From NCBI GenBank assembly GCA_937982495.1, contig CALJLX010000067.1:1-5097 (forward strand): a DNA stretch of 5,097 bases, written 5' to 3'. Numbering within the stretch: position 1 is the first letter of the stretch; each line of letters opens with the position of its first letter. Positions 1 to 5,097 of the stretch are shown here, piece by piece. The notes under the pieces were generated by a model. It had not been told where the DNA came from. It did no database searches and saw only the letters and a program-made list of their open reading frames with translations. The translations under genes and the position numbers were made by a program. Origin of the DNA: an uncultured Desulfuromonas sp. (GTDB lineage: Bacteria > Desulfobacterota > Desulfuromonadia > Desulfuromonadales > Trichloromonadaceae).

Positions 1-819
1 GCGGATGCGGCCGCAGCTTTCGCCGAGAAAGAGGACGCCGAAGAGGACGCCGAAGAGCAGGCCGACCTGGCGCACCGGTACGGCGTAGCTCAAGGGGGCG
101 AGGGTGAGGGCGTAGCGGAAGGAGATGAAGGAGCCCATCATGATCGGCCCCGAGAGCAGGATCAGCGGCAGGCTGTGCCGCCATTCCCCGGCGATGCGGC
201 CGCGTTGCCCGGGGCGCAGGAGATTGGCGGACATGATCAGGAACATGAAGACGACCAGCAGATAGGTGAAGTAGAGGGGATGGTAGTCCATGACCCCGGT
301 CTTGTCGACGACCGCGCCGACCGAGTAGACGAACCCGGCGGCCAGGGCCGCCTGTACCGAGGGGTTGCCGAGGTTGCGGAAGGGGCGCAGGGCTTCGGCG
401 AGGGAGAAGCGCCCAAGCTGCACGCAGTAGGCGCCCAGGATGATGAGGCCGATACCGGTGGCGCCCAGGGGGGAGAGGCTTTCGCCCAACAGCAGCACCC
501 CCCAGATCGGCACGTAGATCATGGAGGTCTGGGCCAGGGGATAGGCCAGGGAGAGATCGCCCCCCTGATAGGCGCGGCCGGTGAAGAGGTGATAGACGAC
601 GAAACAGATCGCCCCGGCCAGGCCGAGGAGCAGAATCCGTGGGGTCAGGGGCGGGAAGGGTTCGTTGACGAAGAGCAGGGCGAGATTGAAAAGTCCGCCG
701 GAAAAGCAGAACATCCACCAGATGAAGGCGGTCTTGTCCCGGCTGCGCTTGACCAGCAGGTTCCAGAGCGCGTGCATCAGGGCGGAAAAGACGACGAGGG
801 TGAGGGCAAGGCTGCTCAT
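1..819 (-). CDS. EamA/DMT-family transporter, C-terminus cut by window edge
   Basis: The minus-strand frame stays open from the ATG at 819 to base 1, giving 273 codons without a stop. It encodes a very hydrophobic inner-membrane protein of the drug/metabolite transporter type, which usually has ten helices built from two EamA repeats. The N-terminus carries HALWNLLVKRS (residues 16-26), typical of one EamA subgroup. Repeat 1 ends in LLLGESLSPLGATGIG (about 109-124), and repeat 2 ends in VLFLGESCGRIR (about 262-273); the LGE signature occurs in both. By comparison with the family only the last helix, perhaps 25-30 residues, is missing. The ATG at 819 is preferred because the family N-terminus begins here, although no Shine-Dalgarno sequence precedes it. 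The substrate cannot be read from sequence; family members export amino acids, metabolites or drugs. It is divergent from fumC. The family call is secure, the substrate unknown. Confidence 0.9.
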   Translation of the reverse strand, partial: MSSLALTLVVFSALMHALWNLLVKRSRDKTAFIWWMFCFSGGLFNLALLFVNEPFPPLTPRILLLGLAGAICFVVYHLFTGRAYQGGDLSLAYPLAQTSMIYVPIWGVLLLGESLSPLGATGIGLIILGAYCVQLGRFSLAEALRPFRNLGNPSVQAALAAGFVYSVGAVVDKTGVMDYHPLYFTYLLVVFMFLIMSANLLRPGQRGRIAGEWRHSLPLILLSGPIMMGSFISFRYALTLAPLSYAVPVRQVGLLFGVLFGVLFLGESCGRIR

Positions 820-825
820 GGCGGG

Positions 826-831
826 ATTCTA
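826..831 (-). promoter_or_regulatory. Possible -10 box for the transporter, almost abutting its start codon
   Basis: Read on the minus strand this is TAGAAT, five of six matches to the sigma70 -10 consensus. Only six bases separate it from the ATG at 819, so initiation about 7 bases downstream would fall on the start codon itself and give a leaderless mRNA. No good -35 box is seen at 16-18 bases spacing. A promoter further upstream, in the AT-rich patch at 842-890, is an alternative. Confidence 0.3.
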
Positions 832-890
832 GCGGAAGGCCGTGCGATTAGCGAGAATAAAAACAGAAGGCGAAAAATTAGCCTTGGTAA

Positions 891-910
891 AACGGCGGCG
901 CCTCGCCGTT
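891..910. repeat. Perfect 7-bp inverted repeat at the fumC promoter, possible operator
   Basis: AACGGCG at 891-897 and CGCCGTT at 904-910 are exact reverse complements separated by GCGCCT. The right arm shares two bases with the -35 hexamer that starts at 909. A protein bound here could block or contact RNA polymerase at the fumC promoter. It could also form a small hairpin in a transcript heading towards the transporter. The repeat is seen directly; its function is inferred. Confidence 0.4.
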
Positions 911-936
911 GACACCCTCGCCCCGGTTGCTATGCT
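909..936 (+). promoter_or_regulatory. Predicted sigma70-type promoter for fumC
   Basis: A perfect -35 hexamer TTGACA (909-914) is followed after 16 bases by TATGCT (931-936), which is preceded by TGC, so it also fits an extended -10. The expected start is near 943, leaving a leader of roughly 58 bases before the fumC ATG at 1001. The remaining intergenic bases 820-908 hold an AT-rich patch with a short AAGGC/GCCTT inverted repeat (867-885) and no convincing gene. Confidence 0.6.
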
Positions 937-1000
937 CAAGGCGATGCCCCGACCCCCTTCCGGCCGTCCATTCCATCCCTCACCAGCTTTCGGAGGTCCC

Positions 1001-2404
1001 ATGAACGCCACCCGCGAAGAACAGGACTCGATGGGGAGCATGTTCGTCCCCGTCGACGCGCTCTACGGCGCCCAGACCGCCCGCGCCCGGGAAAACTTTC
1101 CCATCTCCGGCCTGCGTTTTCCCCGCCCCTTCCTGCGCGCCCTGGGGATGATCAAGCAGCGCGCCGCCCGGGTCAACCTGGAGCTGGGGCTGCTGCACCG
1201 GGAACGGGCCATGGCGATCATGGAAGCGGCCGAGGAGGTCATCACCGGCGAACTCGACGGGCACTTCGTCCTCGACATCTTTCAGACCGGTTCGGGGACG
1301 AGCACCAACATGAACGCCAACGAGGTCATCGCCAACCGGGCCATCCAGCTGCTCGGGCAGGTCGAAGGCGGCCGGGCGGTTCATCCCAACGACCACGTCA
1401 ACCTCGGCCAGTCGAGCAACGACGTCATTCCCACCGCCTTGCACCTGGCCGCCGCCGTGGAGATCCGGCAAAGCCTGCTGCCGGCCCTTGCCGAACTGCG
1501 CCGGGGGCTCGAAGAAAAGGCCGCCGCCTTCGACGACATCGTCAAGATCGGGCGCACCCATCTGCAGGACGCCACGCCGATCCGCCTCGGCCAGGTTTTT
1601 TCCGGCTACGCCCGCCAGCTGGAACTGGCCGACGGCCGCCTGGAACAGACCCTGGCGGGACTCTGCGAACTCCCTCTGGGCGGCACCGCCGTCGGCACCG
1701 GCATCAACACCCATCCCGAGTTCGCCGGGCGGGTCATTGCCGGCCTGGCCGAAACCGTCGGTTTGCCCTTCGTCGAAGCGGCCAACCATTTCGAGGCGCA
1801 GGCGGCCAAGGATGCCGTGGTGATGACGAGCGGCGCCCTGAAAAGCTGCGCCGTGGCCCTGTACAAGATCGCCAACGATATCCGCCTGCTCGGCAGCGGC
1901 CCCCGCTGCGGCCTCGGCGAGCTGATCCTGCCGCCGGTGCAGCCGGGAAGCTCGATCATGCCCGGCAAGGTCAATCCGGTGATGGCCGAAGCCCTGATCC
2001 AGGTTTGCGCCCAGGTGATCGGCAACGACGCCGCCGTCACCCTCGGCGGGCTGGGAAGCAACTTCGAGCTCAACGTGATGATGCCGCTTATGGCCCACAA
2101 CCTGCTGCAATCGATCGAGCTGCTGAGCCGCGCCTCGCGCCAATTCAACGAAAAATGCGTCAAGGATCTGCAAGCCGACCGCAAGCGCTGCGAATCGCTG
2201 GTGGAACAGAGCCTGGCCATGGTCACGGCCCTCGCCCCGGTCATCGGCTACGACAAGGCGGCGGCCCTGGCCAAGAAGGCATGGGAGAGCGGACGCACGG
2301 TGCGGGAGGTCGCCCTGGCCGAACGGCTCCTTTCCGAGGCGGAATTAACGCGGATTCTCGACCCCCGGCCGATGACCGAGCCGGGCATCGCCGGGCGTTC
2401 GTAG
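1001..2404 (+). CDS. fumC: Class II fumarate hydratase (fumarase C)
   Basis: This 467-residue cytoplasmic enzyme interconverts fumarate and L-malate in the TCA cycle and belongs to the iron-free, homotetrameric aspartase/fumarase superfamily. The motifs appear in order and run one residue behind E. coli FumC: GSGT (97-100), HPND (128-131), SSN (138-140), GRTHLQDATP with the catalytic histidine at 187, and the mobile loop GSSIMPGKVNP (316-326) with its catalytic serine. GGTAVGTGINTHPEFA and a C-terminal MTEPG also favour fumarase over aspartase, which usually has PAKVNP in the loop. The length matches the family. The start at 1001 is chosen because GGAGG lies at 992-996 and the family N-terminus begins here; the in-frame ATG at 842 would run through the promoter. 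The gene appears monocistronic and converges on rnd. A related lyase activity is possible but less likely. Confidence 0.95.
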   Translation: MNATREEQDSMGSMFVPVDALYGAQTARARENFPISGLRFPRPFLRALGMIKQRAARVNLELGLLHRERAMAIMEAAEEVITGELDGHFVLDIFQTGSGTSTNMNANEVIANRAIQLLGQVEGGRAVHPNDHVNLGQSSNDVIPTALHLAAAVEIRQSLLPALAELRRGLEEKAAAFDDIVKIGRTHLQDATPIRLGQVFSGYARQLELADGRLEQTLAGLCELPLGGTAVGTGINTHPEFAGRVIAGLAETVGLPFVEAANHFEAQAAKDAVVMTSGALKSCAVALYKIANDIRLLGSGPRCGLGELILPPVQPGSSIMPGKVNPVMAEALIQVCAQVIGNDAAVTLGGLGSNFELNVMMPLMAHNLLQSIELLSRASRQFNEKCVKDLQADRKRCESLVEQSLAMVTALAPVIGYDKAAALAKKAWESGRTVREVALAERLLSEAELTRILDPRPMTEPGIAGRS

Positions 2405-2413
2405 GCGGAGGGA

Positions 2414-2461
2414 AGTGAGGAGTGAGGCGATAATTTTTCTCCTCACCCCTCAGGCTTCACC
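2414..2461. terminator. Heptad-repeat palindrome between convergent fumC and rnd, possible bidirectional terminator
   Basis: AGTGAGG occurs twice in tandem (2414-2427) and is mirrored by degenerate heptads of the CCTCACN type at 2441-2461 (CCTCACC, CCTCAGG, CTTCACC). Bases 2416-2427 pair with 2441-2452 in a 12-bp stem with a single A-C mismatch and a 13-base loop that contains the T-run. The position between two stop codons suggests a shared terminator. However, the T-run lies in the loop rather than after the stem, so it is not a textbook intrinsic terminator. The last heptad overlaps the rnd stop codon. Confidence 0.4.
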
Positions 2462-3584
2462 CCCCGCGCAGGACGTCGAGAATCTCCTCGCCGAGCACCT
2501 GGCGCTGCCAGTTCTTCAATCCGGCGACCTGCTCCAGCTGGGTCGGAGTCTGAGGCACCTGCCGGGCCAGACTTTCGAGCAGGCCGTTGTTGATCAGCAC
2601 CCCGGGGTCGATTTCCAGCGCCTCGGCCCGCTGCTTGCGCCAGGCCTTGAGGGTCGCCAGACGCTTGTCCACCGCCGGGTCCTTCTCTTGGCGCGGCGTG
2701 CGCGGATAGACCGGCAGGCGCTCGGCGGGGACCGCCAGCCCGGCGGCGACCGCCGCCAGCAGCTTCTTGCCGAAGCGCTCCACCAGCTTGGCGAAGAGTC
2801 CTTCTACCGCCGCCAGTTCCTCCAAGGTTTTCGGCGCCTTGCGCGCCACCTCCAGCAGTTGCGCCCCGCCCAGCACCTTGAAGGGGGGACGGTCGCGCCG
2901 CTTGGCCTCGGCCTCCCGCCATTGCAGCAGTTCTTCGAGAATCGCCAGCTGCCGCCGGTCGAGGGTGCCGGCGCCCTTGGCGCGCAGGAACAGGGGGCCG
3001 TCAGTGTCGGCGAAGCGGACCTGCTCCAGCAGGGTGAACTCCTCCGCTACCCACTCCAGCCGCCCTTTTTCCCGCAGGCGTTCCTCCAGCAGTTCCGCCA
3101 GGCCGTGCAGATGGCGGGTATCCTCCGCCGCGTAGCGGATCATCTCGCCGGAGAGGGGGCGTTGCGACCAGTCGGCGCGCTGAAACTGTTTGTCGAGGGT
3201 GACGCCGAAATGCTTGCCGAGGATGTCGGCCAGCCCGACCTTTTCCTCGCCGAGAAACTGGCAGGCGATCATGGTGTCGAAGAGCCCGCGCACCTCGAAG
3301 CCAAAATCCCGGTTCAGGCAGCGGATGTCGTAATCGGCAGCGTGGAAGAGCTTGCGGATGGCGGGATCGGCCAGCACCGGCCCCAGCGGCGAAAGGTCGT
3401 CGACCGCCAGGGGATCGATGAGCAGGGTCCGGCTCGGCGTGGTGAACTGGAGCAGGCAGACCTTTTCCTGGTAGCTGTGCATGGAATCGGCTTCAAGATC
3501 GACGGCGACGATTGTTTCCTGCGCCAGTTCGGCGGCGAAGCGGGCGACGGCGGCGCGGTCGGTGAGAATCGGGGTGTCGGGCAT
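2457..3584 (-). CDS. rnd: Ribonuclease D (3'-5' exoribonuclease)
   Basis: The protein has 375 residues, the same length as E. coli RNase D, a DEDDy-type 3'-5' exonuclease that trims tRNA precursors and other small structured RNAs. Exo I is VDLEADS with D29 and E31; Exo II is HAADYD with D86; Exo III is YAAED with Y150 and D154. This places all metal-binding acidic residues and the catalytic tyrosine within one residue of their E. coli positions. A first HRDC domain covers about 208-285 (with RRDRPPFKVL near 228-237), and a second HRDC-like segment covers about 304-375. The ATG at 3584 is preferred to an upstream ATG at 3689, which would add 35 residues and overlap the preceding gene, because GGAGA sits 7 bases before 3584 and exonuclease homology begins right after it. 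It is probably the last gene of the folK operon. The call is firm. Confidence 0.95.
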   Translation of the reverse strand: MPDTPILTDRAAVARFAAELAQETIVAVDLEADSMHSYQEKVCLLQFTTPSRTLLIDPLAVDDLSPLGPVLADPAIRKLFHAADYDIRCLNRDFGFEVRGLFDTMIACQFLGEEKVGLADILGKHFGVTLDKQFQRADWSQRPLSGEMIRYAAEDTRHLHGLAELLEERLREKGRLEWVAEEFTLLEQVRFADTDGPLFLRAKGAGTLDRRQLAILEELLQWREAEAKRRDRPPFKVLGGAQLLEVARKAPKTLEELAAVEGLFAKLVERFGKKLLAAVAAGLAVPAERLPVYPRTPRQEKDPAVDKRLATLKAWRKQRAEALEIDPGVLINNGLLESLARQVPQTPTQLEQVAGLKNWQRQVLGEEILDVLRGG

Positions 3585-3591
3585 AGCGTTA

Positions 3592-3596
3592 TCTCC
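3592..3596 (-). promoter_or_regulatory. Ribosome binding site that decides the rnd start
   Basis: Read on the minus strand this is GGAGA, 7 bases before the ATG at 3584. It supports the 375-residue form over a longer reading that starts at 3689. Confidence 0.7.
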
Positions 3597-3604
3597 AAAA
3601 GAAG

Positions 3605-3634
3605 CGGGCCGGAGGCAAATGCCGCGCCGGCCCG
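3605..3634 (-). terminator. Nested GC-rich hairpin between the YHS-like gene and rnd; possible attenuator
   Basis: The 8-base arms CGGGCCGG (3605-3612) and CCGGCCCG (3627-3634) are perfectly complementary. Inside the 14-base loop, GGCA (3614-3617) and TGCC (3620-3623) can pair as well. In the minus-strand transcript the stem is followed directly by CTTCTTTT and then by the rnd ribosome binding site. It could partly terminate transcription, set mRNA stability, or modulate rnd translation. The U-tract is interrupted, so strong termination is not assured. Confidence 0.4.
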
Positions 3635-3663
3635 GGGCAGGTCGGAAAAGGGCGGGGAAGCCT

Positions 3664-3918
3664 TCAGGGGTTTTTCGCTTTGAAGGCATCCCGGCAGCGG
3701 GTCGAGCAGAAGTAATGGCGCTCGCCGTCGACGAGCTTTTCCAGCGCTTCCCCCTTGGGCAGGTAGGTGCCGCACTGGGGGTCGCGCACCATTTCCTCCC
3801 CCTGGCGGGTCTTCTCCGGCGGGATGGCCGAGGTGCCGCCGCCGAGGGAGCGGCGCAACATGGTGTAGAGCGTATAGGCGAGAAAACCGAGGAGGGCGAA
3901 AATCAGCAGTTTGATCAT
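3664..3918 (-). CDS. Small membrane-anchored YHS/TRASH-like cysteine-cluster protein (PP0621-like)
   Basis: This 84-residue protein has an N-terminal hydrophobic helix (about 3-20), a short polar linker, and a C-terminal metal-site-like module. The module reads DPQCGTYLP (46-54), then HYFCSTRC (68-75) and RDAF. Cysteines 49, 71 and 75 fit the spacing of YHS/TRASH-type domains, which bind metals such as zinc or copper in other proteins. It resembles the small conserved proteins annotated as the PP0621 family, whose function is not established. The helix suggests tethering to the inner membrane; which side the cysteine module faces is unclear. The start at 3918 lies only 4 bases after the folK stop, so the genes are probably cotranscribed and translationally coupled. 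Its weak ribosome binding site, GGTGAT, overlaps the end of folK. The family assignment is by pattern; the function is unknown. Confidence 0.8.
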   Translation of the reverse strand: MIKLLIFALLGFLAYTLYTMLRRSLGGGTSAIPPEKTRQGEEMVRDPQCGTYLPKGEALEKLVDGERHYFCSTRCRDAFKAKNP

Positions 3919-3922
3919 GGGA

Positions 3923-4420
3923 TCACCAGGGGTCGGGCAGGCGGTGCACGCGTGCCGGGTCGTCGAGATCGGCGAGCAGTTCGCCGATGGTGCGCTGCAG
4001 AAGCGGGTGGCGCAGGTCGGCGGCCAGTTCCGCCAGGGGCGCCAGGACGAAGCGGCGCTGATGCAGGCGCGGATGGGGCAGGGTCAGCTCCGGCCGGTCG
4101 CAAAGGACTTCGTCGTAAAGGAGCAGGTCGATATCGAGAGTGCGCGGCCCCCAAGGTTCCAGGCGCTCGCGGCCGAAGCGGGCTTCCAGGTCAAGACCGA
4201 GAGCCAGCAGTTCTTCCGGGGAAAGCTCCGTGGCCACCCGCAGCACGGCGTTGAGATAGGGGGGCTGGCCGGGCGGGCCGCCGACCGCTTCGGTCCGGTA
4301 GAGGGACGACGCGCCGTCGACGCGAACCCCTTCCGCCTCGGCAAGGAGGCGGCGGGCGGCGCGGAAGGTGGCGAGACAGTCGCCGAGGTTGGCGCCGAAG
4401 GCCAGGTAGGCGGTGTGCAT
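3923..4420 (-). CDS. folK: 2-amino-4-hydroxy-6-hydroxymethyldihydropteridine pyrophosphokinase (HPPK)
   Basis: This 165-residue cytoplasmic enzyme transfers pyrophosphate from ATP to 6-hydroxymethyl-7,8-dihydropterin, the step before dihydropteroate synthase in folate synthesis. The N-terminal AYLAFGANLGD (4-14) is the family opening. SSLYRTEAVGG (38-48) and the following PPYLNAV form the pterin-side segment. EPWGPRTLDIDLLLYDE (88-104) contains R93 and the magnesium-binding D96 and D98, matching E. coli R92, D95 and D97. LPHPRLHQRRFVLAPL (114-129) supplies the conserved H116 and R123. The length is typical for stand-alone HPPK. The ATG at 4420 has GGGAGAG just upstream with a short spacer. 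It is the first gene of the probable folK, YHS-like, rnd operon and is divergent from the VOC gene. Confidence 0.95.
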   Translation of the reverse strand: MHTAYLAFGANLGDCLATFRAARRLLAEAEGVRVDGASSLYRTEAVGGPPGQPPYLNAVLRVATELSPEELLALGLDLEARFGRERLEPWGPRTLDIDLLLYDEVLCDRPELTLPHPRLHQRRFVLAPLAELAADLRHPLLQRTIGELLADLDDPARVHRLPDPW

Positions 4421-4446
4421 GAACTCTCCCGGAAAGACCGAGGGCG

Positions 4447-4476
4447 ATTAAAGCACAGCTTCCGGCGGCCGGTCAA
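4447..4476 (-). promoter_or_regulatory. Predicted sigma70-type promoter for the folK operon
   Basis: On the minus strand, TTGACC (4476-4471) is followed after 18 bases by TTTAAT (4452-4447), with TGC directly before it as an extended -10 element. Each hexamer matches consensus at five of six positions. Transcription is expected to begin near 4440, leaving about 20 bases of leader before the folK ATG. Confidence 0.65.
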
Positions 4477-4492
4477 CCGTGCCGCTCCGCGC

Positions 4493-4520
4493 TTGCCGGA
4501 AGATAACGGCCTGTGGTACT
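4493..4520 (+). promoter_or_regulatory. Weak candidate promoter for the VOC gene
   Basis: TTGCCG (4493-4498) and GGTACT (4515-4520) are 16 bases apart on the plus strand, and TGT precedes the second box. Only three of six bases match the -10 consensus. It is the best candidate seen between the folK promoter and the VOC start at 4544, but it is uncertain. Confidence 0.25.
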
Positions 4521-4543
4521 CCTGATGGCAAAGGAGACGCTCT

Positions 4544-4948
4544 ATGGATTTTACCCTGACTCTCGGCGTCGAAGACCTCGACCGCACCGCCTTCTTCTAC
4601 GGCGAGATCCTCGGCCTGCCCGTGGAAACCCGCGTCCCGGGCCCGGGGCATCCGCCCCTGCTGCTGCTGCGCCGGGGGGACGCCACCCTCCTCTTCCGTC
4701 CGCTGGAGGTGCTCGAAGCCCGCCATCCGGCCCTCTTCCAGAACCTTTCCCGCCATCCCCTCGGGGTCGGCGCGACCCTGGAGTTCACCCTGGCCGACCT
4801 GCGGCCGGTGCTGCGCGCCGTCGCCCGCCACCAGCTGCAACCGCTTTACGAGCTGGAGGATGCCGAACACGACCGCGAGGAGCTCTGGCTGCACGATCCC
4901 GACGGCTATCTGGTCATTCTCACCCGGGAAGGGGCGGAGGGATCATGA
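4544..4948 (+). CDS. VOC (glyoxalase/bleomycin-resistance fold) family protein
   Basis: The 134-residue product has the length and layout of a single-chain VOC protein made of two beta-alpha-beta-beta-beta units. The opening TLGVEDLDRTAFFYGEILGLPVE (6-28) is the classic first unit, with its helix and the Y-x-x-x-L-G-L turn. The end carries HDPDGYLVILTRE, the second-unit signature. An AAGGAG at 4531-4536, 7 bases before the ATG, supports the start. The usual metal ligands look absent: there is no histidine in the first strand, and the glutamate expected four residues after DPDG is isoleucine. VOC members include glyoxalase I, extradiol dioxygenases, epimerases and resistance proteins, so no reaction can be assigned; it may be a binding protein. 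It diverges from folK and is followed after 40 bases by another plus-strand gene. Confidence 0.85.
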   Translation: MDFTLTLGVEDLDRTAFFYGEILGLPVETRVPGPGHPPLLLLRRGDATLLFRPLEVLEARHPALFQNLSRHPLGVGATLEFTLADLRPVLRAVARHQLQPLYELEDAEHDREELWLHDPDGYLVILTREGAEGS

Positions 4949-4954
4949 TATACT
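4949..4954 (+). promoter_or_regulatory. Candidate extended -10 box before the last partial gene
   Basis: TATACT (five of six matches) is preceded by TGA, which fits a TGn extended -10 and is itself the stop codon of the VOC gene. No recognisable -35 box is present at the right distance. It could provide separate transcription of the gene starting at 4989. Confidence 0.3.
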
Positions 4955-4988
4955 GACCGGTAACGTCCGCCTGGGGAAAGGAAGGTTC

Positions 4989-5097
4989 ATGAGCGATTTC
5001 GGGAGCAAGGACAAACTCGCCCACCGCGAGGCCGTCGTCGGCGTCATCGACACCCTGGCCGAGCGCTACCTGCGGGGGAAGATCCAGGCCATCCGCC
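4989..5097 (+). CDS. Start of an unidentified gene, cut by window edge
   Basis: An ATG at 4989 follows GGAAGG at 4980-4985 with a short spacer and opens a frame that remains open to the window end, 36 full codons. The product begins MSDFGSKDKLAHREAVVGV and continues with IDTLAERYLRGK. It looks soluble and probably helical, with many charged residues and no signal peptide. I do not recognise the family from this fragment. It lies 40 bases after the VOC gene in the same direction, so the two may be cotranscribed. Confidence 0.65.
   Translation, partial: MSDFGSKDKLAHREAVVGVIDTLAERYLRGKIQAIR

Noticed and set aside
31..54. Exact 12-bp tandem repeat GAGGACGCCGAA in the transporter gene
   Set aside because: It encodes FGVL twice in a transmembrane helix of normal length for the family, so it is more likely chance or codon bias than a recent expansion.
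867..885. AAGGC/GCCTT inverted repeat in the AT-rich intergenic patch
   Set aside because: A five-base stem with a nine-base loop is too weak to call a terminator or operator by itself.
175..912. A 245-codon plus-strand open frame antisense to the transporter
   Set aside because: Its product is rich in G, E, Q and D with no domain, and it is the complement of a clear membrane protein; it is a GC-rich shadow frame.
842..1000. A 53-codon N-terminal extension of fumC from the ATG at 842
   Set aside because: It has no ribosome binding site, runs through the predicted promoter, and is not fumarase-like; the GGAGG before 1001 marks the true start.
980..2173. A 397-codon minus-strand open frame antisense to fumC
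   Set aside because: Low-complexity composition with no motif. FumC on the other strand has every active-site motif, so this is a shadow frame.
2415..3683. A 422-codon plus-strand open frame antisense to rnd
   Set aside because: No recognisable domain, and it covers RNase D, whose catalytic residues are all on the minus strand.
3585..3689. A 35-codon N-terminal extension of rnd from the ATG at 3689
   Set aside because: It would overlap the end of the upstream gene and cross the hairpin; homology and the ribosome binding site support 3584.

Overview
The window comes from a GC-rich bacterial chromosome. It carries housekeeping genes packed closely on both strands, with GC-biased third codon positions, ordinary GGAG-type ribosome binding sites and sigma70-like promoters. 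No mobile element, CRISPR array, rRNA or tRNA was seen. The gene types and style would fit a free-living proteobacterium such as a member of the Desulfuromonadales, but that is a weak inference; nothing here fixes the taxon.

Layout. Positions 1-819 (minus) hold most of an EamA/DMT-family membrane transporter whose C-terminal end lies beyond the window edge. Positions 820-1000 are a divergent promoter region with a good sigma70-like promoter, a perfect inverted repeat touching its -35 box, and a separate -10-like box almost abutting the transporter start. Positions 1001-2404 (plus) encode a class II fumarase (FumC) with all recognisable active-site motifs. It converges on rnd across about 50 bases that contain heptad repeats forming an imperfect palindrome.

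Positions 4420 down to 2457 (minus) form a probable three-gene operon: folK (HPPK, folate synthesis), then after 4 bases a small membrane-anchored cysteine-cluster (YHS/TRASH-like) protein, then after 79 bases containing a nested hairpin, rnd (RNase D, 375 aa). A strong candidate extended -10 promoter lies just upstream of folK. Diverging from folK, positions 4544-4948 (plus) encode a small VOC/glyoxalase-fold protein that seems to lack the usual metal ligands. The first 36 codons of an unidentified gene begin at 4989.

The genes serve separate tasks: the TCA cycle (fumC), RNA 3'-end processing (rnd), folate synthesis (folK) and small-molecule transport (EamA). I see no dedicated multi-gene novel system. 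The most worthwhile leads are regulatory (the inverted repeat at the fumC promoter, the hairpin ahead of rnd, the possibly leaderless transporter) and two poorly characterised small proteins (the YHS-like protein and the degenerate VOC protein).
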